20,129 bases of DNA from JAIVGV01 sp035295985 (GCA_035295985.1 DATHBT010000350.1:1-20129); one strand, 5' to 3'. Counted from the first letter of the stretch, positions 1 through 8,846 are shown. Notes: generated by a model from the letters alone, not told the origin. Translations and numbers: made by a program.

Positions 1-1
1 G

Positions 2-517
2 GAACTGTTCGCGCTCGTGCGGAGGGTGCGCGTGCCCGTCGTCGCGGCCGTGCGCGGTCGCGCGCTCGCGGGCGGGTGCGGCCTCGCCACGGCTTGCGAC
101 ATCGTGCTCGCCGCGCGCTCGGCGCGCTTCGGCTACCCGGAGGTGAAGATCGGTTTCGTTCCCGCGATGGTGATGGCGATCCTGCGGCGCAACGTCTCGG
201 AGAAGCGCGCCTTCGAGCTGGTCGCGCGCGGCGCGGAGATCGGCGCGGAGGAGGCCGAAAGAATGGGGCTGGTCAACCGCGTCTTCGACGACGAGTCGTT
301 CGAGACCGAGGTCGAGGCTTACGTCCAGTCGTTCGAGCGCGCCAGCCGCTCGGCCGTCTCGCTCACGAAGCGGCTGCTCTACCAGATGGACGGGATGGGC
401 TTCGACGACGCGCTCGAAGCCGGCGTTGACGTGAACGCCATCGCGCGCATGACGGACGACTGCCGCGAGGGCGTCGCACGCTTCCTCCGCAAGGCCGGGC
501 AGGGCGAGCGGGGGTGA
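2..517 (+). CDS. Enoyl-CoA hydratase/isomerase (crotonase) family protein, 5'-truncated by the window edge
   Basis: The open frame runs in from base 2 with no stop, so the N-terminus lies outside the window; about 171 residues of a usual 255-260 are present. The oxyanion-hole segment AGGCGLATACD is visible early, followed by FGYPEVKIGF and AFELVARG. These two places hold the paired catalytic glutamates of classical enoyl-CoA hydratases, and both glutamates are present. The usual GAGGTQRL stretch is replaced by AMVMAILRR, as in some divergent hydratases such as the methylglutaconyl-CoA hydratase type, so the exact substrate cannot be set. Expected role: hydration or isomerisation of an acyl-CoA in the cytoplasm during fatty-acid or branched-chain acid breakdown. 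The family call is secure, the reaction is not. A 6-bp GC hairpin lies at 525-540 without a T-tract. Confidence 0.88.
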   Translation, partial: ELFALVRRVRVPVVAAVRGRALAGGCGLATACDIVLAARSARFGYPEVKIGFVPAMVMAILRRNVSEKRAFELVARGAEIGAEEAERMGLVNRVFDDESFETEVEAYVQSFERASRSAVSLTKRLLYQMDGMGFDDALEAGVDVNAIARMTDDCREGVARFLRKAGQGERG

Positions 518-629
518 AGACGCCGCGGCGGTCGCGCCGCCCCTCTCATCCAGAAACTCCGATCACCTCATCCAGTTTTTCGTAGTCCCGGCCGCGGCCG
601 CCAACGCCCCGCGCCGGTAAATTTAGTAG

Positions 630-659
630 TTGCCGCGCCGCACCGAGACGGAATAATAT
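630..659 (+). promoter_or_regulatory. Candidate sigma-70-type promoter of the TonB-dependent receptor gene
   Basis: TTGCCG at 630-635 and TAATAT at 654-659 are separated by 18 bp in an AT-richer patch of the 251-bp gap between the crotonase and receptor genes. The receptor start is about 110 bp downstream, giving a long leader. The -35 box is imperfect. No other feature is seen in the gap apart from the weak hairpin just after the crotonase stop codon. Confidence 0.45.
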
Positions 660-768
660 TTGCGTCATTCGCGAGCCTGACCCGCAAACTGTTTCGCGAA
701 GTCCCCTAACTGAAAACTACTTTGCGAAGACGAATTTCTGGAGTCGAAAACAAAAGGAGGCACACTCG

Positions 769-3700
769 ATGAGTGGCTACCGTCAGATTCTTAAACGCAC
801 CGCCGCCTCTCTCTTCGCGCTGGTGCTCACGTCGGCCGCCGTCGCCTTCGCCCAGGTGGCGACGGCCGACGTGACCGGCCGCGTGTCCGACCCCTCGGGG
901 GCGGCCGTCGTCGGCGCGGCCGTCACGGCGCGCAACACCGGCACGGGCCTTTCGCGCACCACGCAGACGAACGACGAAGGGTCGTTCACCATCACACAGC
1001 TCCCGGCCGGCACCTACGAGATCACGGTCGAGGCCACGAACTTCAGCCGCGCCCGTCTCCCCAACATCGAGCTGAACGTCGGCTCGACGCGCACGCTCAA
1101 CTTCGATCTCCAGCCCGGCCAGGTGACGGAGACGGTTGACGTGACGACCGACCTCGTGCTCGTCGAAACCACCCGCTCCGATCTGGGCGGCATCGTCACG
1201 CCGGTCGAGGTCGAGAACCTGCCCCTGCTCAACCGCACCTTCGCGAACCTCTCCGTCATCATGCCGGAGGCGCGCCCCGCCGGTAACTTCGACCCGACGA
1301 AGACGCGCGTCGGCAACGTCGCCTTCAACGGCGGCGACGGCCGGCAGGTTGACGTGAACGTGGACGGCGGCGACAACAAGGACAACGTGGTGGGGAGCCT
1401 CCTGCAGAACTTCTCCTACGAGTCGATCCAGGAGTTCCAGGTCTTGCAGCACCGCTGGACGGCCGAGCAGGGCCGCGCGGTCGGCGGCGTCGTCAACGTC
1501 GTCACCAAGTCGGGCACGAACGAGTTCCACGGCTCGTTCTTCTCGAACTTCCGCGACGAGCAGTGGCGCGCGCTCGACTTCTTCGAGAAGCAGCGCCGGG
1601 TGGCCGACCCGAACTTCCAGAAGCCCTCGTTCAGCCGGCAGGAGATCGGCGGATCAATCGGCGGCCCCATCAAGCGCGACGATCTCTTCTTCTTCTTCGC
1701 GCTCGAGCGCTTCCGCGAGCGGCAGAACGTCGCCGTCAGCCAGACGGCCCTGCCCGAGCTGAGGCTCATCCCCGGCAACGACGCCCTCTCGGAAATCCCG
1801 ACGCCCTACAACGACACGCTGCTCACCGCGAAGATCGACCACCGGATCAGCGACCGCCAGTCGATGTTCTACCGCTTCGCCTACCAGAAGAACGACTCGC
1901 CCAACGATCAGGTGCCGAACCCGGCGACGACCGATCTGACGGGTGGCAACTTCACCAACAACAAGCTCTACAGCTTCGTCGTCAACCACTCCTACACCTT
2001 CTCGCCGACGAAGCTCAACCAGTTCGTCTTCCACGTCCAGGACTTCAAGAACGAAATCCTCGGCGTCACCACCAACCCGCGCCTGACCTTCCCCGGCGGC
2101 ATCGAGATCGGCCCGAACGTCAACACGCCGCAGGCCACCCTGGAGCGCAAGTACCAGTTCCGCGACGACTTCTCGTGGCTCGCCGGCAACCACAGCCTGA
2201 AGTTCGGCACCAACTACATCTACACCGATCTCGGCGGCTACTTCTTCTTCGGGTCGAGCGGCTACACGGTCGCCTTCTTCGACCTGCCGTCGGTGATCAC
2301 TTCGAACACGACGCGCTACCCGCAGGGCTTCGCCACGCCCGGCGCGGTGCAGAGCATCCAGTTCGCCACGGGCGAGGCGAGCCACGATCAGATCTTCCAC
2401 CAGCTCGCCTTCTACGTGCAGGACGACTGGAAGTTCCGCCGCAACCTGACCTTCAACCTCGGCCTCCGGTGGGACGCCAACATCGGCAACCTGCCCGACC
2501 AGTCCACCAACCGCACCTACGCGCTCCTGCAGCAACTTAACGACCCGCGCGCGCGGGCGCTCACCGCCGACCCGTCGAAGTGGAGCCGCTCGACGCCCAG
2601 CTGGACGGAGTTCCAGCCGCGCGTCGGCTTCGCCTACGATCCGACGGGCACGGGCCGCACCGTCATCCGCGGCGGCTACGGCATCTTCTTCGACCAGCTC
2701 TTCCAGAACCTGACCATCTTCGGGTTGGCGCAGAGCGGGGCGGAGATTTACCAGACCGTGCTCAACCTGACCAACTCGGCCGTCGGCCAGGGTCAGCTCG
2801 CCAACTTCCGCTTCGGCGTCGATCCGCTGCCGGGCCTGCCGGCGGGCTTCTCCCTCGACCAGTTGGGCACGGGCAGCTTCGGGCGCATCACCGACCCGAA
2901 CGCCAGCGAGCCTTACGTGCAGAAGTTCTCCCTCGGCTTCGAGACGCAGGTCGGCCGCAACATGACGCTGTCGAGCGACTACGTCCACACGCTCGGCGTC
3001 CACGAGCCGCGCGTGATGGTCATCAACCCGCAGATACGCGACATCTGCGATCCGCTCTTCCCGACCGCCGCCCCGACCGATCCGCGCTGCGTCCGCGGGG
3101 CCAACAGCCGCTACTTCGATCTGGCCTTCACGCAGGCTGGCCTGCCGGCCAACCGGCTCGAGCAGATCAACATGATCGGCACGACCAACCGCTCGTTCTA
3201 CGACAGTTGGACGACGACGCTGCGCGGTCGCCGCCGCAAGATGACCTTCTCGGCCAGCTACGTCCTGTCGAGCGCGCGCTCGTGGGGCGGCCAGCCCGTC
3301 GCCTCCTACACGGGCAACGGCATCGCCGTCACGCCGGAGCGGCAGTTCCTCGATGAGGAGTTCGGCCCGGCCCGCTTCGACGAGCGCCACCGCATCGTCG
3401 CCAGCGGCGTCTTCGAACTGCCCTGGGGCTTCCAGCTCGCGCCGATCCTGCAATTGGCTAGCTCGCGTCCCTACTCGCCGACCACCGGCGCGGACATCGA
3501 CGGCGACGGCCTGGCGACGAACGACCGCCTCTGCGAGGGCGTCGATCCGCTCGCGCTGCTTCAGGCGGTGCGCAACCGGCCGTCCACGCAGACGCCCACC
3601 GACGTGGTGCGCGCCTTCAACCCGCGCGGCTGCCGCCAGACGCGCGTCAACAGCTTCCGCGGCGGCTTCGTCATCAACCCGGACGGCACCGTCGAGGAGC

Positions 3701-3957
3701 GCAGCGGACGCTACTTCAACGTCGATCTGCGTGCGGCCAAGAACTTCACGTTCGGCGAGAACATGAGGCTCAGCACCTACGCAGACTTCTACAACCTCTT
3801 CAACACGGAGAACCTCGCGTTCTCGAACCGCTTCGGCCTAAGCCCGGCGACAAGCCCGACGCAGTTCCTGCAGCCGGTCTCGCTCTATGGCCCCGGCTTC
3901 GGCCCGCCGGTCGGACGCCCCTTCACGCTCCAACTCGGGGCGCGCTTCACCTTCTGA
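769..3957 (+). CDS. TonB-dependent receptor with N-terminal carboxypeptidase-regulatory-like domain (Oar-like)
   Basis: This 1062-residue outer-membrane protein begins with a signal peptide (residues 1-28, cleavage likely after AFA). An Ig-like carboxypeptidase-regulatory domain follows at about 33-112 (DVTGRVSDPSGAAVVGA, ending near LNFDLQPG). A TonB-box-like TETVDVT sits at 120-126, then a plug region and a large beta-barrel with many aromatic-rich alternating strands. The last strand ends in LQLGARFTF; a terminal Phe is typical of outer-membrane barrels. Length and order match the large receptors common in Acidobacteriota and the Oar proteins of myxobacteria. Family members import large or complex substrates, often glycans or peptides, using TonB energy; the ligand here is unknown. 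AGGAGG at 755-760 lies 8 nt before the ATG and fixes the start. The gene stands alone, with a terminator directly after it. Confidence 0.95.
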   Translation: MSGYRQILKRTAASLFALVLTSAAVAFAQVATADVTGRVSDPSGAAVVGAAVTARNTGTGLSRTTQTNDEGSFTITQLPAGTYEITVEATNFSRARLPNIELNVGSTRTLNFDLQPGQVTETVDVTTDLVLVETTRSDLGGIVTPVEVENLPLLNRTFANLSVIMPEARPAGNFDPTKTRVGNVAFNGGDGRQVDVNVDGGDNKDNVVGSLLQNFSYESIQEFQVLQHRWTAEQGRAVGGVVNVVTKSGTNEFHGSFFSNFRDEQWRALDFFEKQRRVADPNFQKPSFSRQEIGGSIGGPIKRDDLFFFFALERFRERQNVAVSQTALPELRLIPGNDALSEIPTPYNDTLLTAKIDHRISDRQSMFYRFAYQKNDSPNDQVPNPATTDLTGGNFTNNKLYSFVVNHSYTFSPTKLNQFVFHVQDFKNEILGVTTNPRLTFPGGIEIGPNVNTPQATLERKYQFRDDFSWLAGNHSLKFGTNYIYTDLGGYFFFGSSGYTVAFFDLPSVITSNTTRYPQGFATPGAVQSIQFATGEASHDQIFHQLAFYVQDDWKFRRNLTFNLGLRWDANIGNLPDQSTNRTYALLQQLNDPRARALTADPSKWSRSTPSWTEFQPRVGFAYDPTGTGRTVIRGGYGIFFDQLFQNLTIFGLAQSGAEIYQTVLNLTNSAVGQGQLANFRFGVDPLPGLPAGFSLDQLGTGSFGRITDPNASEPYVQKFSLGFETQVGRNMTLSSDYVHTLGVHEPRVMVINPQIRDICDPLFPTAAPTDPRCVRGANSRYFDLAFTQAGLPANRLEQINMIGTTNRSFYDSWTTTLRGRRRKMTFSASYVLSSARSWGGQPVASYTGNGIAVTPERQFLDEEFGPARFDERHRIVASGVFELPWGFQLAPILQLASSRPYSPTTGADIDGDGLATNDRLCEGVDPLALLQAVRNRPSTQTPTDVVRAFNPRGCRQTRVNSFRGGFVINPDGTVEERSGRYFNVDLRAAKNFTFGENMRLSTYADFYNLFNTENLAFSNRFGLSPATSPTQFLQPVSLYGPGFGPPVGRPFTLQLGARFTF

Positions 3958-3984
3958 GATTCTTTCGGGAGGGTTAACTGGAAA

Positions 3985-4021
3985 GGGCGGCGGGAATGAA
4001 ACCCCGCCGCCCTTTTTGTTT
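3985..4021 (+). terminator. Intrinsic terminator of the TonB-dependent receptor gene
   Basis: A perfect 10-bp stem, GGGCGGCGGG (3985-3994) with CCCGCCGCCC (4003-4012), closes an 8-nt loop and is followed by TTTTTGTTT. It lies 28 bp after the receptor stop codon. On the minus strand only a short T run follows, so it mainly serves the plus strand. Confidence 0.92.
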
Positions 4022-4024
4022 GCC

Positions 4025-4057
4025 GGCGACGAGTGACTAAACCTCGTCGCCTTTTTT
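4025..4057 (+). terminator. Second tandem terminator hairpin, overlapping the end of the convergent crotonase gene
   Basis: GGCGACGAG (4025-4033) pairs perfectly with CTCGTCGCC (4043-4051) around a 9-nt loop and is followed by TTTTTT at 4052-4057. It begins four bases after the first terminator. The loop contains the TAG stop codon (4037-4039, minus strand) of the crotonase gene, and one stem arm with the T-tract encodes that protein's last residues (KKGDE). Confidence 0.8.
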
Positions 4058-4702
4058 GTCGAACGCCGCCGGCGGTCTGTCGAGTGCCGCCGCGAGTTCG
4101 AGCGCGCAGCCCGTCGGGTCTTCAGAGAGGCGGTTGACTAGCCCCGCCTCGAAGGCTTCGGCGGCGGTGAGTCGCCGCGCGGTCAGGAACATCTCGAAGG
4201 CGCGCGCTTCGCCGATGAGGCGCGCTAGCCGCTGCGTCCCGCCCCAGCCAGTGATGACGCCGAGGCGCGCGCCCGGGTGCGCGAAGACCGACTGCGGCGA
4301 AGCGACGCGCAGATCGCACGACAAAGCGAGATCGAGGCCGCCGCCCATGCAGTAGCCGTCAACGGCCGCCACCGTGAGTTGCGGCGCGCCCGCGACCTTT
4401 CGCATCACGCGCTGCCCGCGACGCGCGAACTCGCGGGCCCCTACAGCGTCGAGCGCCGCGAGCTCGCGAATGTTCGCGCCGGAGGCGAACGCGCCCCCCG
4501 AACCGGCGAGGATGATCGCCCGGAAATCTCCGGCGCGCGAGACGAGAGCGTCGAGCGTCCTTTCGAGTTCGTCGAGTGTGGTTGAAGAGAGCGGGTTGCG
4601 CTCGGCGGGGCGTTCGAGGCGGACGATTGCCGCGTGCCCGCGTTCTTCGAGGGCGACCGCGGGAGTGGTTTGAGTGGGTGAACCTTCCGGCTGCTCGCTC
4701 AC
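4037..4702 (-). CDS. Enoyl-CoA hydratase/isomerase family protein, short C-terminus, atypical active site
   Basis: The start is taken as GTG at 4702-4700, giving MSEQPEG and so on, because GGAG lies about 8 nt upstream and the homologous part begins soon after. The frame stays open to 4918, but that part only mirrors the neighbouring gene. The 221-residue product shows the crotonase features AGSGGAFASGANI, the oxyanion-hole segment DGYCMGGGLDLALSCDLR, and GWGGTQRLARLIG. The first catalytic glutamate position reads HPGARLG, with Gly instead of Glu; the second (AFEMFLTA) keeps Glu. The C-terminal helices of a normal 255-260-residue crotonase are missing. It is the last gene of a likely operon, 26 bp after the mutase small subunit, so a role in acyl-CoA breakdown near a B12 mutase is likely. 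True hydratase activity is doubtful. Confidence 0.85.
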   Translation of the reverse strand: MSEQPEGSPTQTTPAVALEERGHAAIVRLERPAERNPLSSTTLDELERTLDALVSRAGDFRAIILAGSGGAFASGANIRELAALDAVGAREFARRGQRVMRKVAGAPQLTVAAVDGYCMGGGLDLALSCDLRVASPQSVFAHPGARLGVITGWGGTQRLARLIGEARAFEMFLTARRLTAAEAFEAGLVNRLSEDPTGCALELAAALDRPPAAFDKKGDEV

Positions 4703-4728
4703 ACGCGGCTCCGGCGCGCGGCGCAAAC

Positions 4729-5133
4729 TCAGCCTCGCGCCCCCACGTTCTCGCGCAGGAAGCGGACGATGTCTTCCGTGGACGTGCCGGGCAGGAAGAC
4801 CTCCGAGACGCCCTGCTCCTTCAGGCGCAGCACGTCCTCCTTCGGGATGATGCCGCCGACCAGCACGAGGCAGTCGTCCAGCCCGCGCTCGCGAAGCAGT
4901 TCGACGATGCGCGGGCACAAAGTGTTGTGCGCGCCCGACAGGATCGAGACGCCGACGGCGTCAACGTCCTCCTGCAAAGCCGCCGCCGCGATCATCTCCG
5001 GCGTCTGACGCAGGCCCGTGTAGATGACCTCCATCCCGGCGTCGCGCAGAGCGCGCGCGATCACCTTCGCCCCGCGGTCGTGGCCGTCGAGTCCGGGCTT
5101 GGCGACGAGGACGCGGATTTTTCTCTCAGACAT
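4729..5133 (-). CDS. B12-binding small subunit of an acyl-CoA mutase (methylmalonyl-/isobutyryl-CoA mutase type)
   Basis: This 134-residue protein is a free-standing cobalamin-binding domain. DGHDRG near residues 16-21 is the DxHxxG motif whose His (H18) is the lower ligand to cobalt. SILSGAH and the later GGIIP loop are the other two B12-pocket signatures. The length matches the separate small subunits of isobutyryl-CoA mutase (about 136 residues) and of two-part methylmalonyl-CoA mutases. It pairs with the large subunit encoded immediately upstream on the same strand; together they carry out the adenosylcobalamin-dependent carbon-skeleton rearrangement. The intervening 116 bp are filled by a heptad repeat element. 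The ATG has no Shine-Dalgarno sequence: GCTAACAGCT from the repeat ends 4-5 nt before it. No MeaB-type chaperone gene is in the window. Confidence 0.93.
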   Translation of the reverse strand: MSERKIRVLVAKPGLDGHDRGAKVIARALRDAGMEVIYTGLRQTPEMIAAAALQEDVDAVGVSILSGAHNTLCPRIVELLRERGLDDCLVLVGGIIPKEDVLRLKEQGVSEVFLPGTSTEDIVRFLRENVGARG

Positions 5134-5137
5134 AAAG

Positions 5138-5248
5138 AAGCTGTTAGCTGTTAGCGATTAGCCGTTAGCCAAACCGAAACCGCGGGCCTTCGGCAGAGGA
5201 AGCTGTTTTCTGTCTTGCTAACAGCTAACAGCTAATCGCTAACAGCTT
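5138..5248. repeat. Family A heptad-armed inverted repeat element, copy 1
   Basis: The left arm (5138-5170) reads as 7-nt units of the form NNTTAGC: TGTTAGC, TGTTAGC, GATTAGC, CGTTAGC. The right arm (5217-5248) is the reverse orientation and begins GCTAACAGCTAACAGC. The arms match over about 27 of 32 positions. The interior begins CAAACCGAAACC and ends TTTCTGTCTT, shared in part with copy 2. The element fills the gap between the mutase subunit genes, 1 bp from one stop codon and 4 bp from the other's start codon. Relative to transcription it is inverted compared with the copies at 18333 and 19692. Confidence 0.9.
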
Positions 5249-5249
5249 C

Positions 5250-6932
<1,683 letters not shown>

Positions 6933-7005
6933 GGCGCATTGTCCCCCGGCGTGTCTGGCGCGCGGCGCGTGTCGGCAAAAATTATGAAGTGGTAAACAGA
7001 GTTGG

Positions 7006-7035
7006 ATATTAGTTGAGCGCCGCGCGGGGTGTCAA
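7006..7035 (-). promoter_or_regulatory. Sigma-70-type promoter of the acyl-CoA mutase operon
   Basis: Read on the minus strand, TTGACA (7035-7030) and TAATAT (7011-7006) are separated by 18 bp, close to consensus. The mutase large-subunit ATG is 74 bp further on, preceded by a GGGGG run as a weak ribosome site. The rest of the 311-bp gap (6933-7243) holds only the hairpin at 7081-7113. Confidence 0.7.
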
Positions 7036-7080
7036 CCGAATGGTCTGCGCGCGGAAGCGGTTGTGGCTGTAGAAGATGAG

Positions 7081-7113
7081 GCGCGGCCGTAGCATTAAAG
7101 CTGACGGCCGCGC
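7081..7113 (-). terminator. Perfect GC-rich hairpin downstream of the divIC-like gene, possible terminator without T-tract
   Basis: GCGCGGCCGT (7081-7090) pairs with ACGGCCGCGC (7104-7113). The loop can add AGC/GCT pairs. It lies about 130 bp beyond the divIC-like stop codon and just upstream of the mutase promoter, a sensible place to end the incoming transcript. No T run follows on either strand, so its role as a terminator is uncertain. Confidence 0.45.
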
Positions 7114-7243
7114 TCGGGCAGGCGGGGACGATTCAGGCGGCGTCTAGCGGGCGGCGACAGGCGGGCGTCGGAGGAGCTTGAAAAAACTGTTAGCGTCCAT
7201 GATTGCTGTCATTTGCGTCGCCGGCGGGCCGCGCGCCTTACGG

Positions 7244-7660
7244 TTAATCGACCGGGATGACGATCTCGTTCGGGCGCACCATGTTGAGCCGCGAGCGCGC
7301 GGCCGACTCGATGGCGCGGGAGTCGGAGCGCAGGCGCTGCACCTCGCGCCGCAGTGACTCGTTCGCGTTCCGTAACGACTGCACGTCGGCGCTCGTCTGC
7401 TCGACGCGCTGCCCGGCGGCGCGCATCTCGGCGTGCGTGCGGACCGTGACGCTCAGGCACAGGGCGAAGGTCGCCAACACGACCGACGCGAAGACAACCC
7501 AGGAGGGGATGATGCCGCCGCGCCGCCTAACCTCCGTGCGCGTCCCAATTAGCTCCCGCGAAAGCTCGGCGGCGGGGACGGGAAGCGGGAAGGCGCGTGC
7601 GGCGGGCCGCTGCGCGGCGAGTCGGGAGTCAGTCCAGTACGTGTCTGCGGCCTTGTCCAA
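7244..7660 (-). CDS. DivIC/FtsB/FtsL-like septum formation protein
   Basis: The 138-residue protein has a basic cytoplasmic N-terminus (about 1-50), one membrane segment (about 51-73, WVVFASVVLATFALCLSV), then a coiled coil (about 75-118, rich in Glu, Arg, Leu and Ala). It closes with ESAARSRLNMVRPNEIVIPV, the typical end of DivIC/FtsB family proteins (AR..L.MV.P.E.V). Such proteins join the FtsQ/FtsL complex at the septum and help trigger cell-wall synthesis during division. The start is TTG at 7660-7658, chosen because GGAGGTGAG lies 3 nt before it, with its GGAGG core 7 nt upstream. The N-terminal tail is longer than in E. coli FtsB (103 residues). It is a single gene between its own promoter and the mutase operon. 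Confidence 0.85.
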   Translation of the reverse strand: MDKAADTYWTDSRLAAQRPAARAFPLPVPAAELSRELIGTRTEVRRRGGIIPSWVVFASVVLATFALCLSVTVRTHAEMRAAGQRVEQTSADVQSLRNANESLRREVQRLRSDSRAIESAARSRLNMVRPNEIVIPVD

Positions 7661-7756
7661 GGTCTCACCTCCGGATTCTCGTTACGATTGCGTTCGGGAG
7701 GAAAATCGTGAGAGTTCTGCCAGCCGAACGATCTTGTCGAAAACTTGTCAACCTCC

Positions 7757-7781
7757 TTATCGCTCAACAATTTAGCGATAA
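7757..7781 (-). promoter_or_regulatory. Hairpin in the leader of the divIC-like gene
   Basis: TTATCGCT (7757-7764) and AGCGATAA (7774-7781) form a perfect 8-bp inverted repeat with a 9-nt loop. On the minus strand the hairpin is directly followed by GGAGG with no start codon at the right distance, so it is not an evident ribosome site for a gene. It could be an operator or a leader structure. Confidence 0.4.
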
Positions 7782-7800
7782 CCAGAGGGAAAGTGACGGG

Positions 7801-7829
7801 AATTTAGCACGGCCGTCATATGCTGTAAA
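7801..7829 (-). promoter_or_regulatory. Candidate sigma-70-type promoter of the divIC-like gene
   Basis: On the minus strand TTTACA (7829-7824) and TAAATT (7806-7801) are 17 bp apart. Transcription would start near 7793, giving a leader of about 130 nt that contains the hairpin at 7757-7781. Confidence 0.5.
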
Positions 7830-8243
7830 GAGGTTTCTTTTCAACATTTTATGTGGCTAAGTTCAAGTAAACATTGAGGAAATAAGCAATAACTGCTTAA
7901 GATGGCGAACATGGGGCGAACGGAATTCCGCTGTGTGGGCAGGCGGAACAGAGGGCTAATGCCAATAAGGGGATAGCTGTCAGGATGTGAGGCGCACAGG
8001 TGTGGAAAACTTATCTCAAGAGACGGCATGAGGGGTTGCGGGGACGAGTATGTCGAGAAAGTATTCCTGAGGCCGGGAGCCATGACTGTTCAATCTGTAA
8101 ATTGTTGCAACGATTGATTCGGAGCGCATCCGTACTGATTTCACATTTGGTGTCACGAGGTACGGGGAATGTCGATCAGACCAAATTCAACCAAAGCCTT
8201 GTGATACACGGGGTTTACAGGATTTTCAGTCGCGGCGGGCGGC
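7830..8243. other. AT-richer non-coding region between divergent divIC-like and BON-LysM genes
   Basis: This stretch is clearly lower in GC than its surroundings and has no frame that looks coding; the two ORFs of 80-87 residues have no recognisable features. It contains the palindrome GTTGCAAC (8104-8111) nested in a CAATC...GATTG inverted pair, and one copy of GGTGTCACGA (8149-8158) whose second copy lies at 8283-8292, beyond the sigma-54-type site. Most likely it is upstream regulatory DNA of the BON-LysM gene. An unrecognised small RNA cannot be excluded. Confidence 0.5.
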
Positions 8244-8259
8244 TGGTATGCACGTTGCA
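8244..8259 (+). promoter_or_regulatory. Candidate sigma-54 (-24/-12) promoter of the BON-LysM gene
   Basis: TGGTATGCACGTTGCA has the invariant GG (8245-8246) and GC (8257-8258) exactly 10 nt apart. It matches the TGGCACG-N4-TTGCA consensus except for two C-to-T changes in the -24 box. Transcription would start near 8270, about 55 nt before the ATG. A sigma-54 activator gene lies 0.9 kb downstream. Confidence 0.6.
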
Positions 8260-8324
8260 CTGAGGGACTGAGTACGCCGTGAGGTGTCACGAAAAAAGTC
8301 TTAGAGGTTCGAGAGGGGGGAGTT

Positions 8325-8816
8325 ATGGGATTGTTCGACAAAATGTTCGGCCGCGGGGCCGAGGAGGCCAAGAATCAGCCGAACGCGCAGCAGCGCTTCG
8401 ACGAACTCAGGCAAAAATACCAGTCCGTTCTGACGACGGCCGATCAGCAGCACATCCAGTTCCACCACCTGCACGTCCAGGACAACAAGCTCTTCATCAA
8501 GGGCACGGCGCCCTCGGAGGAGGCGAAGAACAAGTTCTGGGATCAGATCAAGCTCGTCAACCCGAACGCCGACGACATCACGGCTGAAATCGACGTGGAC
8601 GCGAGCCGCGCGCAGGCGGCGACCGTCGGCGGCGGCAGCCAGAACGCGCAGACCTACGCGGTCAAGTCCGGCGACACGCTCTCGAAGATCAGCAAGCAGT
8701 TCTACGGCGACGCCAATGACTACATGCGAATCTTCTACGCCAACCGCGACAAGCTGAACGACCCGGACAAGATTCAGGTCGGGCAGGAGCTGAAGATTCC
8801 GTCGGAAAACTCCTGA
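8325..8816 (+). CDS. kbp: BON and LysM domain protein, Kbp (YgaU)-like
   Basis: The 163-residue protein starts MGLFDKMFG, close to the start of E. coli Kbp/YgaU (MGLFNFV). A BON domain at about 34-92 includes HHLHVQDNKLFIKGTAPSEE and ends in an AEIDVD strand. A LysM domain at 109-158 reads YAVKSGDTLSKISKQFYGDA and ends VGQELKIP. Order, size (149 residues in E. coli) and absence of a signal peptide agree with the Kbp family, a cytoplasmic potassium-binding protein linked to osmotic and potassium stress in E. coli. Potassium binding here is inferred from family membership only. GGGGGGAG lies about 5 nt before the ATG. The upstream sigma-54-type site suggests regulated expression, and a hairpin terminator follows, so it is monocistronic. 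Confidence 0.9.
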   Translation: MGLFDKMFGRGAEEAKNQPNAQQRFDELRQKYQSVLTTADQQHIQFHHLHVQDNKLFIKGTAPSEEAKNKFWDQIKLVNPNADDITAEIDVDASRAQAATVGGGSQNAQTYAVKSGDTLSKISKQFYGDANDYMRIFYANRDKLNDPDKIQVGQELKIPSENS

Positions 8817-8846
8817 GCGCGAGATCACTTGAGCAACGACTCCGCC

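Noticed and set aside
1654..3453. A 599-codon minus-strand ORF opposite the TonB-dependent receptor
   Set aside because: Its product is a low-complexity run of Arg, Ala, Val, Glu and Gly without domains. It mirrors the third-position GC bias of the receptor gene, which has full domain support. The same applies to the ORFs at 706-1530, 13064-14365 and 14655-16139 on the minus strand.
4703..4918. N-terminal extension of the minus-strand crotonase up to 4918
   Set aside because: The extra 72 residues are Arg/Ala-rich and lie antisense-frame within the B12-subunit gene; GTG at 4702 has a ribosome site and starts where family similarity starts.
5138..5248. Heptad arrays read as a CRISPR array
   Set aside because: Units are 7 nt with no spacers, arms are inverted, and no cas genes are present.
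7549..7770. 73-codon minus ORF starting MLSDKEVDKF before the divIC-like gene
   Set aside because: It overlaps divIC in another frame, and its second half is the Pro/Arg/Ser-rich pattern of an out-of-frame reading.
8000..8263. 87-codon plus-strand ORF (and an 80-codon minus ORF at 7841-8083) in the AT-rich gap
   Set aside because: No ribosome site, no domain, and the plus ORF runs through the sigma-54-type promoter. Random ORFs of this size are expected.
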